Below the pieces are notes generated by a model, which searched no databases, was not told the origin of the DNA, and saw nothing but the letters and a program-made list of their open reading frames with translations. A stretch of 64,000 bases of DNA. Origin: Sinorhizobium saheli (GTDB lineage: Bacteria; Pseudomonadota; Alphaproteobacteria; Rhizobiales; Rhizobiaceae). The stretch's first letter is position 1; each line of letters opens with the position of its first letter. The DNA lies in assembly GCF_001651875.1 (NCBI RefSeq), contig NZ_LNQB01000067.1, forward strand, positions 55,223-119,222, given 5' to 3'. This document shows positions 18,515 through 30,730 of the stretch, piece after piece. The position numbers and the translations under genes are program-made.

Positions 18515-18610
18515 TCAGAAGAGGATCGGCTCATCCCCGTCAGCGGGAACGTAGCGGGTGATTTCCATAGCGCAGCTGACTTCGATGAATTTCGGTTTGT
18601 GCCAGGCCAT
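18515..18610 (-). CDS. pqqA: PqqA, precursor peptide of PQQ
   Basis: A 31-residue ribosomal peptide, MAWHKPKFIEVSCAMEITRY followed by an 11-residue acidic tail. The Glu and Tyr of the E-I-T-R-Y motif (residues 16 and 20) are the atoms that become PQQ. GGAGGAAAT directly precedes the ATG at 18610. It heads pqqABCDE; its high expression relative to pqqB-E is typical. Confidence 0.96.
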   Translation of the reverse strand: MAWHKPKFIEVSCAMEITRYVPADGDEPILF

Positions 18611-19030
18611 ATTTCCTCCATTCGGCTTGGGTTGGGTGCTCGCTCCCGTTCTCGCAGGCGCCCTCGCAGCCGGGGCGAGCATGGAACAAGCGGCGCCCGG
18701 GACGAGCGCGGCTTGAGTGAACGGCCGGGTGGCTTGCGCCTCATCCGGCGAGGCCCGGCAGCGCCGTGGCCGGGCTTCTTCGCAAGGTCGGTTTCCGCGC
18801 GGGCTGGCGGGCTGAAAGCCTCGCGGCTCGCCGCTTTCGACAATCGGCCGACAAGCGATCGCGCTATCTCCTCCTCCGTCTCGAATGGTAGCAAGCGGGG
18901 TGGGGACTAGCAATTACGACCTAGGTCGACATGCCGGCGGCTTGCGAAGGCGGCACATTTGTGCGCCCGGCCGCTTCACGAAGCCGGGCGTGCGGCGAGC
19001 AAGGCGACAGAGGAGCCGATCGCTATCCGC
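18611..19030. other. Region between cbbR 3' end and pqqA: pqq leader and promoter area
   Basis: These 420 bases hold no convincing gene on either strand. The part next to pqqA should carry its promoter. A stem GCCCGGC (18753-18759) with GCCGGGC (18769-18775) lies in the possible pqqA leader. A second hairpin next to cbbR is listed separately. No clear sigma-70 hexamers were recognised. Confidence 0.5.
18964..18990 (-). terminator. Stem-loop downstream of cbbR
   Basis: CGCCCGGC (18964-18971) pairs with GCCGGGCG (18983-18990), about 40 nt past the cbbR stop. No strong T tract follows, so it could be a weak or factor-assisted terminator separating cbbR from pqqA. Confidence 0.45.
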
Positions 19031-19972
19031 TCAGCGGAAGGCGTTTGCGGGGTAGGGTTTGCTCACCACCGGCAGATAGCGCGCACCGGAAGCGAGCAGG
19101 AAGCGCTCGAAGGCCTGCACGGCCGGCGTCGCGGCACGATCCATGCGCGTGACGCTGAACCATTGGCGGCGGATCGGCGTGTCGACGACGTCGAGGATGA
19201 CGAGGCGCCCGAGCTTCACCTCCTGCTCGATCGTATGGGCCGAGATGAAGGCAATGCCGAGGCCGGCGATGACGGCCTGCTTGATCGTCTCGTTGGAAGC
19301 GATCTCGGTGCCGACTTCCTCCAGCTTGTGCGGCGTGTCGCTCAGGAATATCTCCAGCGAGATACGCGTCCCCGACCCCTTTTCCCGCACCAAAAATTGT
19401 TCCTGGGCGATCCGCTCGCGCGAAATCTCGAGAATGCCCGCGAGCGCGTGGCCGGCGGGGGCGATGAAGACCAGCGGATGATCGCCGAACACCTGCGCCC
19501 GCACCTCGAAGTCGCGCGGCGGCCGCCCCATGAGGGCGATATCGACCTCGTGATCCCTCAATTTGGCGATGATCTCGGCACGGTTGCCGATGAAGAGATT
19601 GATCTCGATATCCGGCATCTGGTCGCGGAAGGCGGCAATGAGCTGCGGCGCAAAATATTTTCCGGTCGACACGACGCCGAGGCGCAATCGCCCGGTTCTC
19701 AGCCCCTTGATGGCACCGATCGAATCCTCGAGCGCCGCCAGGCTGTCCTCGACCGCCCGCGCCGCCTCGAGGAAGGCAAGACCGTAGGCCGTCGGAACCA
19801 TGCCGCTGCGCGTCCGGTCGAACAGCGGCACGCCGGCATCCCTTTCGAGCTGCTGGACCTGCAGCGTGAGCGCCGGCCCGGTCACACGCAAGGCCTCGGC
19901 CGCGAGGTTGATCTTCCCCAGGCGGCAGATGGCTTCCACGGTGCGGAGCTGGCGAATGGTCAGGTTGCGCAT
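19031..19972 (-). CDS. cbbR: LysR-type regulator of the Calvin cycle operon
   Basis: This 313-residue LysR regulator has an N-terminal helix-turn-helix (residues 3-60, LTIRQLRTVEAICRLGKINLA then ALTLQVQQLE) and a C-terminal periplasmic-binding-like effector domain. It is divergent from cbbF with 100 nt between, the usual cbbR arrangement. CbbR activates cbb transcription in response to metabolites such as RuBP or NADPH, depending on species. I chose the ATG at 19972; an earlier in-frame start would add residues unlike the family. Confidence 0.95.
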   Translation of the reverse strand: MRNLTIRQLRTVEAICRLGKINLAAEALRVTGPALTLQVQQLERDAGVPLFDRTRSGMVPTAYGLAFLEAARAVEDSLAALEDSIGAIKGLRTGRLRLGVVSTGKYFAPQLIAAFRDQMPDIEINLFIGNRAEIIAKLRDHEVDIALMGRPPRDFEVRAQVFGDHPLVFIAPAGHALAGILEISRERIAQEQFLVREKGSGTRISLEIFLSDTPHKLEEVGTEIASNETIKQAVIAGLGIAFISAHTIEQEVKLGRLVILDVVDTPIRRQWFSVTRMDRAATPAVQAFERFLLASGARYLPVVSKPYPANAFR

Positions 19973-20072
19973 ACAGCAAGAGTAAGAAAAGCTAACTTCC
20001 CAAGTCAATCGAATAAATTTTACAAACTCTCCGTTTGCGCCATGCTGCCCTCAACATTCTGGAGGAGGCATC
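19973..20072. promoter_or_regulatory. cbbR-cbbF divergent promoter with CbbR-type site
   Basis: The 100-nt gap contains TAA-N7-TAA (19983-19995), matching the TNA-N7/8-TNA half-site pattern described for CbbR. The AT-rich stretch 19995-20028 follows. GGAGGAGG just before cbbF is its ribosome binding site. Binding is inferred. Confidence 0.5.
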
Positions 20073-21122
20073 ATGTCAGGCGCAACGCTCGAGGCTTATC
20101 TCAGCTCACGCACCGCCAATGGCGACGATATCGGGCAGGAAGTCGCCGCGGTGATCCAGAGGCTGGCAACCGCCGCCCTCGTCGTCCGCAAGATCGTCAA
20201 TCAGGGGGCGCTCGGCACCGCGTTCAACGGCACCGGCGGCGGCACCAATGCCGACGGCGACCTGCAGAAGGACCTGGACGTCCTGTGCGACGAGCTCTTC
20301 CTCTCCTGCCTTCAGGAAGCACCCGTCGCCCACTACGCCTCGGAGGAGCTCGAAAAGCCTGCCCTCCTCGATCCGACCGCGCGCCTTGCGGTTGCCGTCG
20401 ATCCGCTCGACGGTTCGTCCAACATCGACGGCAACATCTCCATCGGCACGGTCTTCTCGGTGGTGCCCGCCGTCAAGGGACCGGACACCGACCCTGCGCA
20501 GTCCTTCCTGCAGCCCGGAAACCGCCAGCTGGCGGCCGGCTTCTTCATCTATGGCCCACAGACCACGCTCGTCCTGTCGCTCGGCAAGGGCACGGAGATC
20601 TTCATCTTTTCCAATCGGCTCGGATGCTTCGTCGAGGCCTACAAGTCGGTCAGCATCCCGGAGCGCACCAGCGAGTTCGCCATCAACATGTCGAATTACC
20701 GCCACTGGGAAGAGGCCGTCCGGCTCTATGTCGACGATTGCCTGGCGGGATCGGAAGGGCCGCGCGAGCGTGACTTCAACATGCGGTGGGTCGCCTCTCT
20801 GGTCGCCGAGACCTATCGGATCCTCGTTCGCGGCGGCATCTTCCTCTACCCCGCCGACGGTCGCAAGGGCTACCACCAGGGCCGGCTGCGGCTCGTCTAC
20901 GAGGCCAATCCGATCGCCTTCGTCATCGAGAATGCCGGCGGTGCGGCCACGAACTCCATCACCCGCATTCTCGATCTCGTTCCGGAAAACCTGCACCAGC
21001 GCGTGCCGCTGGCTTTCGGCTCGCAGCGCGAGGTGGCGCGCGTCGCGCGCTATCACGTCGACCCGAACATGATTGGCGAACGCGCGCCGCTCTTCGGCAA
21101 GCGCGGCCTGTTTCGCGCCTGA
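20073..21122 (+). CDS. cbbF: Fructose-1,6-bisphosphatase, class I
   Basis: This 349-residue class I FBPase (also sedoheptulose-bisphosphatase in the Calvin cycle) has the metal-binding DPLDGSSNID motif at about residues 111-120 and the YPADGRKGYHQGRLRLVYEA segment near residue 258. It removes a phosphate to regenerate sugar phosphates for RuBP. It is the first gene of cbbFPTALSXE and is followed by cbbP after 12 nt. Confidence 0.97.
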   Translation: MSGATLEAYLSSRTANGDDIGQEVAAVIQRLATAALVVRKIVNQGALGTAFNGTGGGTNADGDLQKDLDVLCDELFLSCLQEAPVAHYASEELEKPALLDPTARLAVAVDPLDGSSNIDGNISIGTVFSVVPAVKGPDTDPAQSFLQPGNRQLAAGFFIYGPQTTLVLSLGKGTEIFIFSNRLGCFVEAYKSVSIPERTSEFAINMSNYRHWEEAVRLYVDDCLAGSEGPRERDFNMRWVASLVAETYRILVRGGIFLYPADGRKGYHQGRLRLVYEANPIAFVIENAGGAATNSITRILDLVPENLHQRVPLAFGSQREVARVARYHVDPNMIGERAPLFGKRGLFRA

Positions 21123-21134
21123 GGGGAACAACAC

Positions 21135-22004
21135 ATGTCCGCCAAATATCCGATCATATCGATCACCGGCTCGTCCGGCGCCGGCACCACGACCGTCAAG
21201 GACACGTTCGAGAAGATCTTCAAGCGCGAGAACGTCCGCGCGTCCTTCATCGAAGGGGATGCCTTCCACCGCTACGACCGCGAAAGCATGCGCCGCAAGA
21301 TAGCCGAGGAGAAGGCGAGAGGCGTCGACTTCACCCATTTCTCCGCCGAGGCGAACGAGCTGGAAATCCTCGAAAGCGTCTTTGCCGAATATGGCCGGCG
21401 CGGCGTCGGGCGCACCCGCCACTATGTGCATGACGACGCCGAGGCCGCGAAATATGGCGCCGCCCCCGGCACCTTCACGGACTGGGAGGAGTTCGGCGAC
21501 AGCGACCTCCTGTTCTACGAGGGATTGCACGGCTGTGCCGTCACCGACGAGGTCAATCTCGCCCAGCATTGCGACCTGAAGATCGGCGTCGTTCCGGTGA
21601 TCAATCTCGAATGGATCCAGAAGATCCACCGCGACAAGGCGACGCGCGGCTACTCCACCGAGGCCGTGACCGACACGATCCTCCGGCGGATGCCCGATTA
21701 CGTGAACTATATCTGCCCGCAGTTTTCGCTGACCGACATCAATTTCCAGCGCGTGCCGATCGTCGACACGTCGAACCCCTTCATCGCCCGCTGGATACCG
21801 ACGGCGGCGGAATCGATCCTGGTCATCCGATTCGCCAAGCCGCAAAGCATCGATTTCCCCTACCTCCTGTCGATGCTCCACAACAGCTTCATGTCGCGCG
21901 CCAATTCCATCGTGGTGCCGGGCGACAAGCTCGACCTGGCCATGCAGCTGATCTTCACCCCGCTCATCCACAAGCTGCTCGAGCGCAAGCACCGCATGTC
22001 GTGA
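21135..22004 (+). CDS. cbbP: Phosphoribulokinase
   Basis: The product (289 residues) is a proteobacterial-type PRK with P-loop [11 protein letters not shown] (about residues 11-21), the catalytic region [10 protein letters not shown] near residue 38 and YEGLHG near residue 130. It phosphorylates ribulose-5-phosphate to RuBP, the Rubisco substrate. Proteobacterial PRKs are typically activated by NADH. Spacing of 12 nt on both sides indicates cotranscription. Confidence 0.97.
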   Translation: MSAKYPIISITGSSGAGTTTVKDTFEKIFKRENVRASFIEGDAFHRYDRESMRRKIAEEKARGVDFTHFSAEANELEILESVFAEYGRRGVGRTRHYVHDDAEAAKYGAAPGTFTDWEEFGDSDLLFYEGLHGCAVTDEVNLAQHCDLKIGVVPVINLEWIQKIHRDKATRGYSTEAVTDTILRRMPDYVNYICPQFSLTDINFQRVPIVDTSNPFIARWIPTAAESILVIRFAKPQSIDFPYLLSMLHNSFMSRANSIVVPGDKLDLAMQLIFTPLIHKLLERKHRMS

Positions 22005-22015
22005 GGAGACCACCC

Positions 22016-24082
22016 ATGAATGTTTCGCAGCAGATCGACACCCGTGCCGCCGCATCGGAACGCAACATGGCCGACGCCATCCGCTTTCTCGCCATGGATG
22101 CCGTCGAGAAGGCCAAGTCCGGCCATCCCGGCATGCCGATGGGCATGGCCGACGCGGTGACCGTGCTCTTCAACCGCTTCATCCGGATCGATCCTTCGCT
22201 GCCCGACTGGCCGGATCGCGACCGTTTCGTGCTTTCGGCCGGCCACGGCTCGATGCTGCTTTATGCCATCCATCACCTGATCGGCTTTGCCGACATGCCG
22301 ATGGCGGAGCTCTCGGCCTTCCGCCAGCTCGGCTCGAAGACGGCCGGCCATCCGGAATACGGCCATGCGCTCGGGATCGAGACGACCACCGGCCCGCTCG
22401 GCCAGGGGATTTCCACGGCCGTCGGCATGGCGATCGCCGAGCAGATGATGGCCGCCCGCTTTACGAGTTCGCTCTGCAACCACTTCACCTATGTCGTTGC
22501 GGGCGACGGCTGCCTGCAGGAGGGCATCAGCCACGAGGCGATTGACCTTGCCGGGCATCTGAAGCTGCGCAAGCTCATCGTGCTCTGGGACGACAACCGG
22601 ATATCGATCGATGGTTCGACCGACCTCTCCACCTCCATGAACCAGCTTGCGCGCTTCCGCGCCGCCGGCTGGGATGCGCAGAGCGTCGACGGCCATGATC
22701 CGGAGGCGATGGCGAAGGCGATCGAGCGGGCGCGCCGGACCCGCAAACCGTCGCTGATCGCCTGCCGTACCCGGATCGGCAAGGGCGCGGCAACCATGGA
22801 GGGCTCGCACAAGACCCATGGGGCCGCACTCGGCGAGAAGGAAATCGCCGCGACGCGCGAGAAACTCGGCTGGCCCCACCCGCCCTTCTTCGTACCGCCG
22901 GAGATCAGGTCCGCCTGGCAAAGGGTGGCCGCGCGGGGCCGGATGGCGCGCGAGGCATGGGAAATCCGGCTGGACGCTTCGCGCTCGAAAAAGCGCTACG
23001 AACGGACGATCGGCCGGGAACTGGACAGGGAAGTGGCCGATCTCCTGGCGAAATTCCGCGCCGCGCATCGCAAGAAAGCGTCGAAGGTCGCCACGCGGCA
23101 GGCCTCGCAGATGGTGCTGGAGGTCATCAACGGCGCGACGGCGCTGACGATCGGCGGCTCGGCCGACCTCACCGGCTCGAACCTGACGATGACGTCGCAG
23201 ACTGAAGCCATTGCGCCCGGCAATTTCAAGGGACGCTATCTGCATTACGGCATCCGCGAGCACGCCATGGCGGCCGCCATGAACGGGATTGCGCTCCATG
23301 GCGGCTTCATCCCCTATGGCGGCACCTTCCTGGTCTTTTCCGACTATGCCCGCGGCGCCATGCGTCTCTCGGCGCTGATGGGCCTTCCCGTCATCTACGT
23401 CCTGACCCATGATTCCATCGGGCTCGGCGAGGACGGACCGACGCACCAGCCGGTCGAGCATCTGGCGATGCTCAGGGCGACCCCCAACCTCAACGTCTTC
23501 CGGCCCGCCGACATCATCGAGACGGCCGAGTGCTGGGAGATCGCGCTTGGCGAGAAGAAGACGCCGAGCGTCCTTGCCCTGTCGCGTCAGGCCCTGCCGA
23601 TGCTGCGCCAGAGCGAGGGGGAGGAGAACCTGTCGGCGCGCGGGGCCTATGTGCTGAAGGAAGCGCGCCGGCGACGCGACGTCACGCTGCTTGCCACCGG
23701 ATCGGAGGTCGAGATCGCCCTTGCCGCAGCCGAACGGCTGCAGGCCGAGGAGGGCATCGAAGCGGCGGTGGTCTCCATGCCCTGCTGGGAGAAGTTCGAG
23801 GCCCAGGATGCAGCCTACCGGCGGCAGGTCCTCGGCGACGCGCCGCGCATCGCCGTCGAGGCGGCCGGCCGCCTCGGCTGGGATCGCTGGATGGGGCCGG
23901 ACGGCGTCTTCGTCGGCATGCCTGGCTTCGGCGCCTCGGCGCCCGCCGGAGACCTCTACCGCCATTTCGGCATCACCGCCGACCACGTCGTCGCGGAAGC
24001 CTTGGAGCTGGTTCGCGGGGATTATCGGGAAGCGCCGCTCACGAGACCGAGAGACGTCATCACATCATCCAGGGAGGTTTGA
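22016..24082 (+). CDS. cbbT: Transketolase
   Basis: This 688-residue thiamine-diphosphate enzyme moves two-carbon ketol units between sugar phosphates in the regenerative Calvin cycle. Signatures include [13 protein letters not shown] (about residue 32), the TPP-binding [13 protein letters not shown] segment (about residue 162) and the [11 protein letters not shown] motif near residue 472. The ATG at 22016 follows GAGGAG; the longer upstream frame belongs to overlapping cbbP sequence. It ends 1 nt before cbbA. Confidence 0.97.
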   Translation: MNVSQQIDTRAAASERNMADAIRFLAMDAVEKAKSGHPGMPMGMADAVTVLFNRFIRIDPSLPDWPDRDRFVLSAGHGSMLLYAIHHLIGFADMPMAELSAFRQLGSKTAGHPEYGHALGIETTTGPLGQGISTAVGMAIAEQMMAARFTSSLCNHFTYVVAGDGCLQEGISHEAIDLAGHLKLRKLIVLWDDNRISIDGSTDLSTSMNQLARFRAAGWDAQSVDGHDPEAMAKAIERARRTRKPSLIACRTRIGKGAATMEGSHKTHGAALGEKEIAATREKLGWPHPPFFVPPEIRSAWQRVAARGRMAREAWEIRLDASRSKKRYERTIGRELDREVADLLAKFRAAHRKKASKVATRQASQMVLEVINGATALTIGGSADLTGSNLTMTSQTEAIAPGNFKGRYLHYGIREHAMAAAMNGIALHGGFIPYGGTFLVFSDYARGAMRLSALMGLPVIYVLTHDSIGLGEDGPTHQPVEHLAMLRATPNLNVFRPADIIETAECWEIALGEKKTPSVLALSRQALPMLRQSEGEENLSARGAYVLKEARRRRDVTLLATGSEVEIALAAAERLQAEEGIEAAVVSMPCWEKFEAQDAAYRRQVLGDAPRIAVEAAGRLGWDRWMGPDGVFVGMPGFGASAPAGDLYRHFGITADHVVAEALELVRGDYREAPLTRPRDVITSSREV

Positions 24083-24083
24083 C

Positions 24084-26653
<2,570 letters not shown>

Positions 26654-26677
26654 CGCATCAGAGAAGGAAAGACGATC

Positions 26678-27067
26678 ATGCGTATCACTCAAGGGTGCTT
26701 CTCGTTCCTGCCGGACCTGACGGACGAGCAGATCACGGCGCAGGTGGAATATTGCCTCGGCAGGGGATGGGCGATCGGCGTCGAGCATACCGACGACCCC
26801 CACCCCCGCAACACCTATTGGGAAATGTGGGGCAATCCGATGTTCGACCTCAAGGATGCCAAGGGCGTGATGATGGAGCTGGAGGATTGCCGCAAGACCC
26901 ACCCGCAACACTACATCCGCCTCAATGCCTTCGATTCCAGCCGCGGGCTCGAGACCGTGACGATGTCCTTCATCGTCAACCGTCCGGAAAACGAACCGAG
27001 CCTCAGGATGACCCGAACGGAGAGCCGCGGCCGCAGCCAGCATTACGCCTGGGAAACGCGAGCGTAG
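26678..27067 (+). CDS. cbbS: Rubisco small subunit, form IC
   Basis: This 129-residue small subunit has the red-type form: [19 protein letters not shown] start, [23 protein letters not shown] (about residues 31-53) and the C-terminal beta-hairpin extension that fills the central solvent channel in red-type L8S8. It is 24 nt after cbbL and 13 nt before cbbX. Confidence 0.97.
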   Translation: MRITQGCFSFLPDLTDEQITAQVEYCLGRGWAIGVEHTDDPHPRNTYWEMWGNPMFDLKDAKGVMMELEDCRKTHPQHYIRLNAFDSSRGLETVTMSFIVNRPENEPSLRMTRTESRGRSQHYAWETRA

Positions 27068-27080
27068 GAGGAGCAAACAG

Positions 27081-28016
27081 ATGGTGATGCCGGAAGCTCA
27101 GCCGGACCCCGAAACCCTGCCGACATCGGTCGATCTCGCGGAGGAATACAGGGTGTCCGGCGTCGCCGAGATCCTCGAGGAGCTGGATCGGGAACTTGTC
27201 GGACTAAAGCCCGTGAAGCAGCGGATCCGCGAGACGGCAGCCCTGCTGCTCGTCGAGCGGGCCCGCCGGGCGATGGGGCTCAGCCATGAGCCGCCGTCGC
27301 TGCACATGAGCTTCACCGGCAATCCCGGCACCGGCAAGACGACGGTCGCCTTGCGCATGGCCAATCTCTTGCACCGGCTCGGCTATATCCGCAAAGGGCA
27401 TCTGGTATCGGTGACGCGCGACGATTTGGTCGGGCAATATATCGGCCACACCGCGCCCAAGACCAAGGAGATCCTGAAGAAGGCGATGGGCGGCGTGCTG
27501 TTCATCGACGAGGCCTATTACCTTTATCGCCCCGACAACGAGCGCGACTACGGCCAGGAAGCGATCGAGATCCTCCTGCAGGTGATGGAGAACAACCGCG
27601 ACGACCTGGTGGTCATTCTCGCCGGCTATGCCGACCGCATGGACCGGTTCTTCGAGAGCAATCCGGGCTTCCGCTCACGCATCGCCCACCACATCGATTT
27701 CCCCGACTATGACGACGGGGAGCTCTTGTCGATCGCCGAGACCATGCTCAGCCATCAGGGCTATCGATTCGACACCAAGGCGGCGACGGTGATGAGCGAC
27801 TATATCGCCCGCCGGCGGCAACAGCCGCATTTCGCCAATGCGCGCTCCATCCGCAATGCGCTCGACCGCGCCCGGCTGCGCCAGGCGAACCGCCTGTTCG
27901 AGGAAAGCGCCGGGCCGGTCAATGCCGAGCAACTCTCGACCATCACGGCCCGGGACATTTCCGCCAGCCGTGTCTTCGGCATGGTCGAGCCCAAACATCC
28001 GGAGACATCGTCATGA
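27081..28016 (+). CDS. cbbX: CbbX, red-type Rubisco activase (AAA+ ATPase)
   Basis: The product (311 residues) is an AAA+ protein with Walker [12 protein letters not shown] near residue 78, Walker [13 protein letters not shown] near residue 137 and a sensor/arginine-finger region (NPGFRSRI) near residue 194. CbbX hexamers pull on the Rubisco large-subunit C-terminus to release inhibitory sugar phosphates. It overlaps cbbE by 4 nt. Confidence 0.97.
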   Translation: MVMPEAQPDPETLPTSVDLAEEYRVSGVAEILEELDRELVGLKPVKQRIRETAALLLVERARRAMGLSHEPPSLHMSFTGNPGTGKTTVALRMANLLHRLGYIRKGHLVSVTRDDLVGQYIGHTAPKTKEILKKAMGGVLFIDEAYYLYRPDNERDYGQEAIEILLQVMENNRDDLVVILAGYADRMDRFFESNPGFRSRIAHHIDFPDYDDGELLSIAETMLSHQGYRFDTKAATVMSDYIARRRQQPHFANARSIRNALDRARLRQANRLFEESAGPVNAEQLSTITARDISASRVFGMVEPKHPETSS

Positions 28017-28705
28017 GCAGGAAGACCCTCATAGCCCCCTCGATCCTGTCGGCCGATTTCTCGCTGCTCGGCGAGGAGGTCGAGGCCGTCTCGAAGGCGG
28101 GTGCCGACTGGATCCACCTCGACGTGATGGACGGTCATTTCGTGCCGAACATCACCTTCGGGCCTCCGGTCATCAAGGCGATCCGCAACCGGACCGACAA
28201 GGTGTTCGACTGTCATCTGATGATCGCGCCGGCCGACCCGTTTCTAGGCGCCTTCGCCGATGCCGGCTGCGACGTCATCACCGTGCACGCCGAAGCGACC
28301 ATCCATCTCGACCGGTCCTTGCAGGCGATCCGCAATCTCGGCTGCAAGGCCGGCGTCTCGCTCAATCCTTCGACACCGGAAACGGCAATAGAATATGTGC
28401 TCGACCGGCTCGACCTGATCCTCATGATGACGGTCAATCCCGGCTTCGGCGGCCAGGCCTTCATCCCGGCGGTCGTCGAGAAGGTGCGGCGCGTGAAATC
28501 GATGATCGGCAACCGTCCGATCCAGATCGAGATCGACGGCGGCGTCACGCCCGAGACCGCGCCGCTGGTTGCCCGGGCCGGCGCCGACGTGCTGGTTGCC
28601 GGGTCCGCGGTCTTCAAGGGCGGCCGGGAGGCCTATGCCGGCAATATCAGGGCGTTGCGCGCCGCCGCGGACGCACCCGGATTGGCGACCCTCGGCTCAC
28701 GGTGA
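28013..28705 (+). CDS. cbbE: Ribulose-phosphate 3-epimerase
   Basis: This 230-residue TIM-barrel epimerase has [15 protein letters not shown] at the start, [19 protein letters not shown] near residue 34 (metal-site His and Asp), [12 protein letters not shown] near residue 140 and EIDGGVTPE near residue 175. It converts xylulose-5-phosphate to ribulose-5-phosphate, the last regenerative step. It is the last gene of the cbb operon. Confidence 0.96.
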   Translation: MSRKTLIAPSILSADFSLLGEEVEAVSKAGADWIHLDVMDGHFVPNITFGPPVIKAIRNRTDKVFDCHLMIAPADPFLGAFADAGCDVITVHAEATIHLDRSLQAIRNLGCKAGVSLNPSTPETAIEYVLDRLDLILMMTVNPGFGGQAFIPAVVEKVRRVKSMIGNRPIQIEIDGGVTPETAPLVARAGADVLVAGSAVFKGGREAYAGNIRALRAAADAPGLATLGSR

Positions 28706-28778
28706 CGACGGGCGACGCCCCGGAACCGGAATCGTGATCGCATTTGCGCGTGAAGCGGGCGGAAATCCGCGTACACTT

Positions 28779-28805
28779 GGCTATCCGTTCTCGGCTATCC
28801 GTTCT
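28779..28805. repeat. 14-nt tandem duplication upstream of the thioredoxin-like gene
   Basis: GGCTATCCGTTCT occurs at 28779-28791 and again at 28793-28805, a perfect period of 14 nt. It lies about 20 nt before the start of the next gene, just ahead of its AGAGGAG ribosome binding site, so it may be part of its leader. Confidence 0.7.
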
Positions 28806-28826
28806 AGAAAGAGGAGTTGAAGCAAC

Positions 28827-29393
28827 ATGGCAGCGACCCCGCCCCTTTGCAATTTCGGCTGGAAGGCGGTCGACGCCCGCCTGCAGGCGACCGATGGCCG
28901 GACCTATTCGATCCTCGACCTTTCCGGCCCGAACGGGCTCGTCGTCGCCTTCATCTGCAATCATTGCCCATATGTGAAGGCGGTCATCAGCCGTATCGCC
29001 CGGGACGCGAGGGACCTCAAGGACCACGGCATCGGCTTCTTGGCTATTAACGCGAACGACGCCGAGGCCTATCCGGAGGATTCGTTCGACAACATGAAGC
29101 GCTTTGCCGCGCAGCACGCCCTGCCCTTCCCTTACCTCCACGATGAGGACCAATCCGTCGCCAAAGCCTATGACACCGTCTGCACGCCCGACTTCTTCGG
29201 GTTCAACAGCGACATGGAACTGCAGTATCGCGGTCGCCTGGACGCCTCGCGCAAGGACATCGGCCCTGCCGATCTGAGGCGCGACCTCTACGAGGCGATG
29301 GTCATGGTGTCGCGCACCGGGAAAGGCCCGGCGGAGCAGCAGCCCTCGATCGGTTGTTCCATCAAATGGAAGACTTCGCCGTATCAGCCTTGA
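28827..29393 (+). CDS. Thioredoxin-family (redoxin) protein
   Basis: This 188-residue cytoplasmic protein with the AhpC/TSA-redoxin fold has a CNHCPYVK redox centre near residue 44 and FLAINANDAEAYPEDS near residue 74, as in a subset of thioredoxin-like proteins found in many bacteria. It has no signal peptide. Two cysteines spaced CxxC suggest disulfide exchange; the partner is unknown. It follows the cbb operon after a gap of 121 nt with its own leader, so cotranscription is uncertain. Confidence 0.85.
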   Translation: MAATPPLCNFGWKAVDARLQATDGRTYSILDLSGPNGLVVAFICNHCPYVKAVISRIARDARDLKDHGIGFLAINANDAEAYPEDSFDNMKRFAAQHALPFPYLHDEDQSVAKAYDTVCTPDFFGFNSDMELQYRGRLDASRKDIGPADLRRDLYEAMVMVSRTGKGPAEQQPSIGCSIKWKTSPYQP

Positions 29394-29438
29394 CGCCGTT
29401 CCGCCCACGAGCGCCAATAAGGGACCACAAAAGCGGAA

Positions 29439-29460
29439 AGCCCGGGCACTGCTCCGGGCT
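29439..29460 (+). terminator. Stem-loop after the thioredoxin-like gene
   Basis: AGCCCGG (29439-29445) pairs with CCGGGCT (29454-29460), 45 nt past the stop. The tail is CCCGTCACTG, with no T run, so termination strength is uncertain. Confidence 0.45.
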
Positions 29461-29480
29461 CCCGTCACTGTTGCGACTAC

Positions 29481-29577
29481 GGCGCCGCGCATCAGACGCG
29501 CGGCGCCGCAGGACTTCGAATTGCTACCCTGTCTTTGTCCTTGAACCGAGGTCGCTTCAAGGAGACCTGGAACGGAG
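29481..29577. repeat. Second copy of the palindromic intergenic element
   Basis: A 10-bp stem GGCGCCGCGC (29481-29490) with GCGCGGCGCC (29498-29507) is followed by a block resembling the element at 9661-9750: TTTGAACTGCT versus TTCGAATTGCT, and a shared TTCAAGGAGAC near the end. TCCTTGAA pairs with TTCAAGGA in this copy. It sits between convergent genes. Confidence 0.65.
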
Positions 29578-29585
29578 CGACCCTC

Positions 29586-29849
29586 TCAGGCCGCCCGGAC
29601 CCCCGCCGTGATCGGGATCTCGATGTCGACTTCCAGCGTGGTGACGTGCTCGCCGCGGTCCATCTTCACGCTCACCCTGTCGCGGTCGACCTGCACGTGC
29701 TTGGCGATGACGGCAAGGATTTCCTCCCGGAGCACCGCCACCAGGTCCGACTGCCCGACCGAGGCCCGCTCATGCGCGAGCAGGACCTGAAGGCGCTCGC
29801 GCGCCGTCGGCGCGGAGCTCTGTTTGCTGAAGAAACGGAATATGCTCAT
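29586..29849 (-). CDS. minE: MinE, topological specificity factor of division
   Basis: This 87-residue protein has an N-terminal MinD-binding, membrane-targeting segment ([20 protein letters not shown]) and the C-terminal dimer domain. MinE stimulates MinD ATPase and drives pole-to-pole oscillation. It overlaps minD by 4 nt (ATGA at 29849-29846) and closes minCDE. Confidence 0.95.
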   Translation of the reverse strand: MSIFRFFSKQSSAPTARERLQVLLAHERASVGQSDLVAVLREEILAVIAKHVQVDRDRVSVKMDRGEHVTTLEVDIEIPITAGVRAA

Positions 29850-30661
29850 GCTGCCCTCCGTCCGAATATCTTGCCGAGGAAGCCTCGCTTTTCTCCCGGA
29901 ATGGTGATCGGCAGCGTTTCGCCGGCAAGCCGGCGGGCGGCGTCGAGATAGGCGATCGCCGGGGCGCTTCGGCTGTCGGCGAGCGTCACCGGGGCACCGA
30001 GGTTGGAAGCCTTGAGGACGTCGGCGCTCTCCGGAACGATGCCGATGAGCGGGATCGACAGGATCTCCAGGACATCGTCGACCTTCAGCATGTCGCCGCG
30101 TTCGGCGCGGACGGCGTCGTAGCGCGTCAGCAGCAGGTGCTTTTCAACCCGCTCTCCCCGTTCCGCCCGCTCCGTCTTTGCATCGAGGAGGCCGATGATG
30201 CGGTCGGAGTCGCGAACCGAGGAGACTTCCGGGTTCGTCACCACGACGGCGACGTCGGCGTGGCGCATCGCGAGCGTCGCGCCGCGCTCTATGCCGGCCG
30301 GGCTGTCGCAGATGATCCAGTCAAAGTGCTTCTTCAACTCGTCCATCACCCGCTCGACACCCTCGGGCGTCAGCGCATCCTTGTCGCGGGTCTGCGATGC
30401 CGGCAGCAGGAAGAGCGTCTCCAGCCTCTTGTCGCGGATCATCGCCTGCGTCAGCTTGGCGTCGCCCTGTATGACGTTGACCAGGTCGTAAACGACCCTG
30501 CGCTCGGCCCCCATGACGAGGTCGAGATTGCGCAGGCCGACGTCGAAGTCGACGACGACCGTCTTCTCGTTGCGCTGGGCCAGCGCCGCGCCGAGTGCGG
30601 CGGTTGAAGTCGTCTTGCCGACGCCGCCCTTGCCCGATGTAACAACAACAACTTTCGCCAT
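29846..30661 (-). CDS. minD: MinD, septum-site-determining ATPase
   Basis: The product (271 residues) is a ParA/MinD ATPase with deviant Walker [13 protein letters not shown] (about residues 8-19), [14 protein letters not shown] near residue 39 and a C-terminal amphipathic membrane-targeting helix ([10 protein letters not shown]). It recruits MinC to the membrane to block FtsZ assembly at poles. The ATG at 30661 is chosen; the frame upstream is not MinD-like. Confidence 0.97.
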   Translation of the reverse strand: MAKVVVVTSGKGGVGKTTSTAALGAALAQRNEKTVVVDFDVGLRNLDLVMGAERRVVYDLVNVIQGDAKLTQAMIRDKRLETLFLLPASQTRDKDALTPEGVERVMDELKKHFDWIICDSPAGIERGATLAMRHADVAVVVTNPEVSSVRDSDRIIGLLDAKTERAERGERVEKHLLLTRYDAVRAERGDMLKVDDVLEILSIPLIGIVPESADVLKASNLGAPVTLADSRSAPAIAYLDAARRLAGETLPITIPGEKRGFLGKIFGRRAA

Positions 30662-30730
30662 CTTCCCGCTCCTGTTGCAGAGCGGGCCCGCATCCCGCTC
30701 CAATCCGTTAGAATCGAGCCGGCAGCCGGC

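Noticed and set aside
19031..20773. Plus-strand frame antisense to cbbR and running into cbbF
   Set aside because: It covers two well-supported genes on other frames and has no family resemblance.
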